From: an uncultured Dialister sp.
Lineage (GTDB): Bacteria > Bacillota > Negativicutes > Veillonellales > Dialisteraceae
Length of the DNA stretch: 64,000 nt
Assembly (NCBI GenBank): GCA_934178345.1
Contig: CAKPQG010000002.1
Span: forward strand, 62,001 to 126,000
Reading direction: 5' to 3'
Shown here: positions 58,145-64,000 of the stretch, piece after piece
Position numbering within the stretch: the first letter of the stretch is position 1
How the letters are laid out: the number at the start of each line of letters is the position of its first letter
Position numbers and translations under genes: made by a program
The notes under the pieces: generated by a model
The model's database searches: none
Told to the model about the DNA's origin: nothing
Seen by the model: only the letters and a program-made list of their open reading frames with translations

Positions 58145-59257
58145 ATGAGAATTGACCGCATTGATATTATCCGTGTACTGAATCCATTCAAGCATCCGTT
58201 TCAGACGAGCTTTACCAAGTTTGAAAACCGCGATGCCCTGCTAGTGAAGATTTACTCCGAAGGTCTGGTGGGCTGGGGGGAATGCAAAGCCTTTTACGGG
58301 CCTTTTTACAATCCGGAAGACAATGGCACCGTTTTTCACATCCTGAAGAATATGATCATCCCGAAGATCCTGCATCAGGAGGTCGAGAGCCCGGAATCCT
58401 TTATGAAGAGCTTTTCCTACATCAAGGGGAATCGTCTGGCGAAAGCAGCCATCGAAAATGCCCTGTGGGAGCTCATGGTGCAGCGGACGGGCAAGTCCCT
58501 GAAAACGCTCCTTGGCGGCACGCAGAAGGAGATCAAGGTCGGCGTATCCCTCGGCATCGAGAAGGATATCAATGTTCTTTTCAAAGAGATCTACCAGTAT
58601 CTGGAACAGGGCTATCATAGAACGAAGATCAAGATCCACCCGGGAAAAGACATCGAAGTCATCAAAGCCATCCGCAAGGAATTCGGCGATATCCCGCTGA
58701 CGGTCGATGCGAACTCGGCCTATACGCTGAAGGACATCGATCTCTTCAAAGAGATGGATCAGTATCAGCTGCAGTACATCGAGCAGCCGCTCGGGGAAGA
58801 GGACATTGTCGACCACGCGGTGCTGCAGAAGGAAATCGAGACGCCGGTCTGCCTGGATGAAAGTGTCGTTTCTTACGAAGCCGCTGAGGCAGCGATCCGT
58901 CTCGGCAGCTGCAAGGTCATCAATATCAAGTCCAGCCGCTGCGGCGGGGTCTATGAAGGGAAACGCATTCATGATCTCTGCGTGGCGCATGGTATCCCGG
59001 TCTGGTGTGGCGGGATGACGGAGCTCGGCATCGGCCGCGCGCAGAATGTCTCCTTTGCCAGCCTTCCGGGCTTCACCGAACTGGCGCACGATGTGGCAGC
59101 GGCCAATCGTTACTTCGATGAGGACATCACAAGCCCGATGGTGGACATCACCGATCGCTGCACCATCATCGTACCGGATGAAGACAATGGTATCCGCTAC
59201 GACGTCGATGAGAAACAGATCGACAAGATGGAAGCAGGACATTGGATCTTCAAATAA
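58145..59257 (+). CDS. MenC/N-succinylamino-acid racemase-type enolase-superfamily enzyme
   Basis: This 370-residue muconate-lactonising-subgroup enzyme resembles o-succinylbenzoate synthase/N-succinylamino-acid racemase. Catalytic Lys pair: KIK at 161-163 and Lys262 in INIKSSRCGG. Metal ligands: Asp188 (VDANSAY), Glu213 (IEQPL) and Asp238 (LDES). VWCGGMTELGIGRAQNV near 289-305 is typical of the OSBS/NSAR group. No menaquinone genes are nearby, so racemisation or epimerisation of acylated amino acids or dipeptides is more likely than OSB synthesis. ATG 58145 follows GGGGGAGG. A close paralogue begins at 63029. Confidence 0.87.
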   Translation: MRIDRIDIIRVLNPFKHPFQTSFTKFENRDALLVKIYSEGLVGWGECKAFYGPFYNPEDNGTVFHILKNMIIPKILHQEVESPESFMKSFSYIKGNRLAKAAIENALWELMVQRTGKSLKTLLGGTQKEIKVGVSLGIEKDINVLFKEIYQYLEQGYHRTKIKIHPGKDIEVIKAIRKEFGDIPLTVDANSAYTLKDIDLFKEMDQYQLQYIEQPLGEEDIVDHAVLQKEIETPVCLDESVVSYEAAEAAIRLGSCKVINIKSSRCGGVYEGKRIHDLCVAHGIPVWCGGMTELGIGRAQNVSFASLPGFTELAHDVAAANRYFDEDITSPMVDITDRCTIIVPDEDNGIRYDVDEKQIDKMEAGHWIFK

Positions 59258-59266
59258 GCGATATAC

Positions 59267-59316
59267 AAAAATGAGCTGTGAAGAAATGAATCCTCATTTC
59301 TTCACAGCTCATTTTT
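59267..59316 (+). terminator. intrinsic terminator
   Basis: AAAAATGAGCTGTGAAGAAATGA-ATCC-TCATTTCTTCACAGCTCATTTTT, near-identical to the one after cbiC. Confidence 0.9.
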
Positions 59317-59775
59317 ACTTTGATTTGGTTCAGGGCTCAGGGTTCAAGGTTCAGGGCTCTCGTGGCGGCTTTGCCGCCTTTTTTTAGAAGATGGTATTCT
59401 CGTATCGCAGCCTTCCCCTCTAGGGAATGCTATTAAGTTTAGCGGCAGAACGTTCTTGGCTCCCCATCGGGGGAGCTCCCCGAAGGGGAGAGGGGGCTAC
59501 GCAGCGGTATTGCCTGAAAGTGTTAGAATATCGATAGCATCGGACTATTCAACATAGCACGCTATACCGCTAGCATGCCCCATCTCGCTGCGCTCGAAAT
59601 GGCGTCTCACTGGATTTTAGCGTCGCTTCGCTCCTAAAAATCCAGTTCGCTTGCACATATTGCCTTCGGCACTTCCCCCGAAGGGGGGAAGCAAGACGTT
59701 ACGTAGCTAACGATTTCCTTAACTTAATAGCCTTCCCCTCTAGGGGAAGGTGCCCCAAAGGGGCGGATAGGGCAC
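59317..59775. repeat. long dispersed repeat, second large copy
   Basis: It matches 12545-12900 with an insertion: GGCTCAGGGTTCAAGGTTCA, hairpin GGCGGC-TTT-GCCGCC-T7, CTTCCCCTCTAGGGAATGCT, the CCGAAGGGG hairpins and CATCTCGCTGCGCTCGAAAT, then CCTTCCCCTCTAGGGGAAGG. Parts also match 1-195. No gene. Confidence 0.75.
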
Positions 59776-59785
59776 AGGAGGTATT

Positions 59786-59968
59786 CAAGTCACTAGTCAC
59801 CAGTCACTTGAAGCTCCTAATCCCTAATCCCTAATCCCTAGCCCCCAGCCCCCAGTCGCCAGTCACCAGTCACCAGTCACCAGTCACCGGCCACTAGTTA
59901 CCAGTCGCCAGTCACTAGTCACCAGTCACCAGTCACTAGTCACCAGCCACCAGCCACCAGCCACCAGT
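59786..59968. repeat. TCACCAG/TCACTAG heptamer array, largest in window
   Basis: About twenty-five seven-base units in one orientation (CAGTCACCAGTCACCAGTCA...), interrupted by a TCCCTAA run near 59815-59845. It ends against the stop codon of the minus-strand regulator gene. Confidence 0.92.
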
Positions 59969-61302
59969 CACTTCTTCCTCTTCTTCGTCTCGAAGAGGAG
60001 CTCGATGACGCGGCTGGGGCGGCCGCTTTTCCCCGTGAAGGAGCGGCTGACGTCCTGGGCGAGGTGGTGGTCGATGAGTTTGGCAAGGATGCGGTTCACC
60101 GTGCGCGGGGTGACGCCCAGAAAGTCTGCCAGCTCGGAGGAGGTGAAGCGCTGCTTTCCCAGGTCCCGGCAGGCATGGTAGAGGAGCGTGATGATACGCA
60201 GACTCACGCCGGATTTCCGGGACAGGTACAGGAACTGCTCATCGATAGGGCGATCGCCCGCGATCTGCGCATCGAGGCTGCTTTTCGACATGGGGACAGG
60301 GGTCGTGAGATTCTGACTGATGAGGTAGGCCTGATTGCCGCCTGCACGGCTCGCATGGCGCATGGCCATTTCCGCTTTGTAGCGGGCATCGTCTGCCATG
60401 GTGCTGTAGCCGATGCCGACGGAAATGGTGAATGCGGTGGAGGAGGAGATGATTTCCAGAAGCGGGAAGTGCTGGTACTCATTGGTCGCTGCTTCAAGCA
60501 GGCTGCTGGAGAGAAAAAGCACATAGTCATAGGGCGGTCGCTCGATGCAGGCGGCGTGAAGTGAGTGGGCGAAGCACTGGATCTCGTGGGTGATGCGTGC
60601 CTGCTCCATGGAAAGCTGGAATTCATCCTGCGCGGAGATGGTCTCCTGCGGCAGGTCGATGTGGATCGCCATGGCGGCCATCTGGCTGTCTTCCCGGCTG
60701 TTCAGCTCATGGGCGAGGATGCTGCGCTGCAGACCATTTCGGATATCATCGTAGGAGGGCTGAAGAATATAGACAGGGATGCCGCGTGCTTTCAGTATGT
60801 CGCGTACCTTGTAGAAGATGGTAATGCAGAAGGCGACCTTCTTCTCGCGGTACAGTTTTTCCATTTTATTGGCATCTTTGACGAGAAGACCTTCGTTGTA
60901 GGGGAAAAAGGGGATGACTTCGACATGGGTACTTTCCGGTGCATAGCCGATCTCATGAAAGGCGAGCTGGAAATAGTCCACGTGATCCATGTCGGTTGCG
61001 ACTTTCATCGGATAGCCGGCGACTTCGGCGCGGAAGAGCAGGCGAAGCAGCGCGGAGGTGGAGCGGGGGATGGTGACCCATTCCGTATTGTGAGGGATGG
61101 CTTTCTCCGCATAGAGGCGGGCTGTATTTCCCAGAAAGAGAAAGGTATCTACCTGACTTTGGCGTCCGCTGATGAGATCCGGAATATCGACGATGGATTG
61201 ATACGGGAAGGGGACGGGGGCAATGTCTGAGAATTCCTTTTCGATAAAGGATAAAATGTCAGGCATGATTTCAGCGGGGACGACGATGCCAATGCGTAGC
61301 AT
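59968..61302 (-). CDS. regulator with degenerate GGDEF-like domain and C-terminal winged helix
   Basis: This 444-residue protein has no membrane segment. The N-terminal ~190 residues (MLRIGIVVPAEIMPDILSFI opening) look like a ligand-sensing alpha/beta domain. Residues ~230-350 resemble a degenerate GGDEF domain: FTISVGIGYSTMADDARYKA and then MAMRHASRAGGNQAYLI fit the family end, while the GGDEF signature itself is absent. The last ~85 residues are a winged helix (FTSSELADFLGVTPRTVNRI). It is divergent to the MFS gene and so probably controls the carrier and racemase genes. ATG 61302 follows AAAGGAG. Confidence 0.75.
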   Translation of the reverse strand: MLRIGIVVPAEIMPDILSFIEKEFSDIAPVPFPYQSIVDIPDLISGRQSQVDTFLFLGNTARLYAEKAIPHNTEWVTIPRSTSALLRLLFRAEVAGYPMKVATDMDHVDYFQLAFHEIGYAPESTHVEVIPFFPYNEGLLVKDANKMEKLYREKKVAFCITIFYKVRDILKARGIPVYILQPSYDDIRNGLQRSILAHELNSREDSQMAAMAIHIDLPQETISAQDEFQLSMEQARITHEIQCFAHSLHAACIERPPYDYVLFLSSSLLEAATNEYQHFPLLEIISSSTAFTISVGIGYSTMADDARYKAEMAMRHASRAGGNQAYLISQNLTTPVPMSKSSLDAQIAGDRPIDEQFLYLSRKSGVSLRIITLLYHACRDLGKQRFTSSELADFLGVTPRTVNRILAKLIDHHLAQDVSRSFTGKSGRPSRVIELLFETKKRKK

Positions 61303-61392
61303 GAGGGACTCCTTTCTGTGTAACGGGGCGTGAAGTGTGTGATTTATTAAAAAATGTTGAATTACGGTCACAATAAAGGTCTATTAAGGACA

Positions 61393-61419
61393 CTTGCATT
61401 TCTTTATGATAAACGCAAG
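61393..61419. promoter_or_regulatory. possible operator in the divergent gap
   Basis: CTTGC-N17-GCAAG (CTTGCATTTC...AAACGCAAG), between the regulator and MFS starts. This is the only clear symmetric site in the 243-base gap; weak evidence. Confidence 0.3.
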
Positions 61420-61545
61420 CCAAACAAAAGTAAATAGCGGATCTGTGAGAGTTCCGCGAGGCGAGGGAGTCTCTATGAATGAACGGATAATGCCGTCTTT
61501 TCATGGAGCTTTTTTATTACCCGAGAGGGTAGGGGGAGGTTTTCT

Positions 61546-62772
61546 ATGGGCTTTCTGAAAAAGCTGCAAAGCGAAAACAGGTATGTCGTATTTTTCTTCT
61601 TGTATATAGGATTCTGTATATCCTATATCGATCGCAGTGCGATCGGGCTCGCGCTGCCATCTGTTTCTAAGGATTTCAATCTGGCACCGACGGAAATGGG
61701 TGTCGTCATTTCTGCTTTCTTCATCGGTTACTCGATCATGCAGATTCCGGGGGGCTGGCTGTCTGACCATTTCGGTTCGAAGACAGTCATCCTTGTCGCA
61801 CTGACGCTGTGGTCCATCTTCACCTTCACGACAGGGCATGCTTCGACCTTGGCGGGGCTACTTTTCCTCCGGTTCGTCTTCGGTCTCTGCGAAGGTCCGT
61901 ATGCCGGCTCCTGCTATCGCGCCATCGCCGAATACTTCCCGCGTGAGCTGCGTCCTGCTTTCACCACCGGGATCCTTTCTTCGAACTATATCGGCTCTGC
62001 ACTGGCACCGGTCGTCATCGTGCCGCTGATCCTCTGGTTCGGATGGAGAGGCATGTTCCAGATCCTTGGTATCGTCGGCCTCGTCTATGTATTCTTCTAT
62101 GCGCTCTTCGTCAAGCAGACCAAACCGCAGGAAGAAACCAAGGAAGATAAGAGCAAGAAGAATAAATACTTCATGCACCTCCTGAAGTTCTCCCTGATCT
62201 GGAAACTCATCCTTTGCGCATTCTGCATTTCCTGCATCAATAAAGGCCTCGATGCCTGGATGCCGACCTACCTCATCGCAGAGCGCGGCATCAATCTGAA
62301 AGCGGTCGGCTATCTCACCCCGATTCCCTTCATTGCTTCCTTCCTGTCCACCGCCGTCTGCGGCTGGGTCATGAACAAGTACTTCGATAAGAAGGAAAAC
62401 TGGCTGATCGTCATCTGCGCTGCGATGACAGCGATCTTCCTGTACTTCATGTACAATGCGGAAACCATCATGTGGGTCGTCATCTTCCAGTGCGGCGTGT
62501 ACTTCTTCAAAGCCTGCATTCTCGGGACGGCTGTCGCCATCGTCCTCAAGATCGTCACCGGCTCCATCGCGGGCAGTGCTTCCACACTGATCAACATGGG
62601 CGGCCAGGTCGCTGGCTTCATCTCGCCGATCATCATGGGCTACCTGGTCTATGCTTTCAATGGCTCCTTCAATGCCGTCTTCTACTACCTGATGGGCGTC
62701 GCTACGCTCTGTGCCATCAGTGCGCTTCTCATCCCGACCAGAAAAGAAGATATGCTGGATCTGGAAAAGTAG
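61546..62772 (+). CDS. MFS carrier of the anion:cation symporter (ACS) type
   Basis: This 408-residue inner-membrane transporter has 12 segments in two halves. Marks: GFCISYIDRSAIGLALPSVS near 24-43 (ACS-type TM1), SIMQIPGGWLSDHFGSKTV near 64-82 (motif A), and LRFVFGLCEGPYAGSCYRAI near 106-125. ACS carriers take up organic anions such as sugar acids and acyl-amino acids. The position between the regulator and the second racemase-type gene points to uptake of their substrate. RBS GGGGGAGG. Its stop TAG opens a TGACTGG array. Confidence 0.88.
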   Translation: MGFLKKLQSENRYVVFFFLYIGFCISYIDRSAIGLALPSVSKDFNLAPTEMGVVISAFFIGYSIMQIPGGWLSDHFGSKTVILVALTLWSIFTFTTGHASTLAGLLFLRFVFGLCEGPYAGSCYRAIAEYFPRELRPAFTTGILSSNYIGSALAPVVIVPLILWFGWRGMFQILGIVGLVYVFFYALFVKQTKPQEETKEDKSKKNKYFMHLLKFSLIWKLILCAFCISCINKGLDAWMPTYLIAERGINLKAVGYLTPIPFIASFLSTAVCGWVMNKYFDKKENWLIVICAAMTAIFLYFMYNAETIMWVVIFQCGVYFFKACILGTAVAIVLKIVTGSIAGSASTLINMGGQVAGFISPIIMGYLVYAFNGSFNAVFYYLMGVATLCAISALLIPTRKEDMLDLEK

Positions 62773-62960
62773 TGACTGGTGACTGGTGACTGGTGGCTAG
62801 TGACTGGTGGCTAGTGACTTGTGACAGGTGACTGGAATGTCAGTTGCGGGCATCGCCACTATCAAAATTCTGCGGCGCTTCCATGGTATTATGCGCCGCA
62901 CCATCCCCGTTGAACCTATAGAACCTATAGAACCTGCTGAACCTCTTTCAAACGTAATCA
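62770..62960. repeat. TGACTGG heptamers, GC hairpin and nonamer GAACC array
   Basis: AGTGACTGGTGACTGGTGAC and GGTGGCTAGTGACTTGTGAC; GCGGCGCTTCCATGGTATTA with TGCGCCGC; GTTGAACCTATAGAACCTAT and AGAACCTGCTGAACCT with period nine. Confidence 0.8.
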
Positions 62961-63028
62961 AAGGGCAGCACGTCTCAGGAGCTAACCATGTAATTTCTTT
63001 ACCAATAAAGATAAAAGGAGAATAGCAA

Positions 63029-64000
63029 ATGAAAATTACAAAAGCCGTCGTAAGACGCATGAGTCTGGATTTCAAAGTGGGTTTCCGCACCAGCTTTGGT
63101 CTGTCCACGACGAAAGATTTCTCTATCGTAGAACTGCATGACGATGATGGCAACGTGGGCTATGGTGCCTGCTCCGCCTTCATGCGTCCGTGGTACAACG
63201 AAGAAACCACCATGGGTGCGCTCTTCGTCATCAAAGAATACTTGATCCCTTCCCTTTTCGAGGCGGGAGACTTCAAAGATCCGGAATGGTTCTTCGACCA
63301 TACCAGCTGGATCCGCAGAAACCGCATGGCGCGCGCATCCGTCGACTGCGCTCTGTGGGAACTCTACTCCAAAGAGCTTGGCATCCCGGAATACAAAGCA
63401 CTGGGCGGTGTCAGAGATGAGATCGAAGCGGGCGTATCGCTCGGCATCGAAGATACGCCTGACAAGCTGCTTCACACCATCGAGAAATACATGGCACAGG
63501 GCTATCGCCGTGTGAAGTGCAAGATCAAACCGGGCTATGATATCGATTATCTCCGCGCGGTCCGCAAGGAATATGGCGACATCATGCTGATGGTCGATGC
63601 GAACTCGGCCTATACCTTGGATGATATCGACCTTTTCAAGGAAATGGATGAACTGGGTCTTCTCATGATCGAGCAGCCGCTCGCATCGGATGACATCGTC
63701 GATCACCGCCATCTGCAGCAGGCGATCCAGACACCGGTCTGCCTCGATGAAAGTATCGACAGCGTCGATGATGCCAGACGCGCTATCGAGCTCGGCAGCT
63801 GCAAGATCATCAATATCAAAGTTGCACGCGTCGGTGGCTTGACCGAAGCGCGCCGCATCCAGCAGTTCGCCGGTGAACGCGGTGTTTTCTCCTGGTGCGG
63901 CGGCATGGTCGATGATGGCGTAGCCAGAGGGCATAACATGGCAGTTGCCACCCTTCCATACTACAAATATCCGAATGATATCCCGGGAAGCGATCGCTAC
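63029..64000 (+). CDS. second MenC/N-succinylamino-acid racemase-type enzyme, cut by window end
   Basis: 324 codons are visible; about 45 more are expected. It is a paralogue of the gene at 58145, with the same catalytic set: Lys163/Lys165 (VKCKIKPG), Asp in LMVDANSAY, Glu in MIEQPL, Asp in CLDES, and Lys264 in INIKVARVGG. The third-site segment FSWCGGMVDDGVARGHNMAV differs from VWCGGMTELGIGRAQNV of the first, so specificity may differ. AAAGGAG lies eight bases before ATG 63029. It probably shares a unit with the MFS gene upstream. Confidence 0.87.
   Translation, partial: MKITKAVVRRMSLDFKVGFRTSFGLSTTKDFSIVELHDDDGNVGYGACSAFMRPWYNEETTMGALFVIKEYLIPSLFEAGDFKDPEWFFDHTSWIRRNRMARASVDCALWELYSKELGIPEYKALGGVRDEIEAGVSLGIEDTPDKLLHTIEKYMAQGYRRVKCKIKPGYDIDYLRAVRKEYGDIMLMVDANSAYTLDDIDLFKEMDELGLLMIEQPLASDDIVDHRHLQQAIQTPVCLDESIDSVDDARRAIELGSCKIINIKVARVGGLTEARRIQQFAGERGVFSWCGGMVDDGVARGHNMAVATLPYYKYPNDIPGSDRY

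Noticed and set aside
59786..59968. Heptamer array as a CRISPR array
   Set aside because: There are no unique spacers between repeats, the unit is only seven bases, and no cas genes are present.

Overview
The window reads as a chromosomal stretch of a diderm (outer-membrane) Firmicute of the class Negativicutes, probably Veillonellaceae and possibly Dialister. This is inferred from gene content, not from a database match. Lipid A, periplasmic-chaperone and RND-efflux genes (lpxD, three OmpH/Skp-like genes, heptose adenylyltransferase rfaE2) sit beside Firmicute traits: a T-box leader on valS, an ArgR/RecN pair, BirA/BioY/CoaX, and strong AGGAGG-type ribosome binding sites. No phage, plasmid, CRISPR array or rRNA operon is visible.

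Layout. 0.2-4.5 kb: envelope block (unknown exported protein, three OmpH-like proteins, LpxD). 4.9-12.5 kb: yajQ, then an anaerobic cobalamin cluster cbiD-E-T-F and cbiG-H-J-C, split by a repeat block. 13-14 kb: acyltransferase-3 membrane protein. 15.1-19.1 kb: ABC importer with two binding-protein genes. 19.8-22.6 kb: rpsO, argR, recN. 23-27.5 kb: DUF4127 protein, an unknown gene, signal peptidase I, YhcH-type protein. 27.8-32.2 kb: RND adaptor and pump. 32.7-40 kb: SGNH hydrolase, rfaE2, MFS exporter, T-box/valS, folC. 40.5-45.4 kb: orphan citC, birA, bioY, coaX, tRNA-Glu. 45.4-52.9 kb: azlCD, mscS, a thioredoxin-reductase-like flavoprotein, nth, a TIGR03936-type protein with rng, and a thioredoxin. 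53.3-57.9 kb: purine cluster of two atypical deaminase-like enzymes flanking an NCS2 permease. 58.1-64 kb: two MenC/N-succinylamino-acid-racemase-type enolase-superfamily genes around an MFS carrier and a divergent, unusually built regulator.

The most striking non-genic feature is the repeat load. Almost every gap holds (i) short arrays whose unit is seven bases in several unrelated families (TGACTRG, TTAGGGA, GGTTCAG, GGAATKA, GGAGTKA, GAAGTGA, GTCTGAA); (ii) GC-rich hairpins of the type GCGGCGC...GCGCCGC, often beside nine-base GAACC arrays; (iii) about ten copies or fragments of a ~165-bp fold-back element with GGGAAAC/GTTTCCC ends; and (iv) a longer duplicated segment shared by the window start, 12.5-12.9 kb and 59.3-59.8 kb. 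In three unrelated genes the stop codon lies inside a heptamer array.

The best candidates for undescribed biology are the heptamer system and its encroachment on gene ends, the fold-back element family, the purine cluster whose two deaminase-like enzymes both lack expected active-site residues, and the racemase/transporter/regulator cluster at the right edge.
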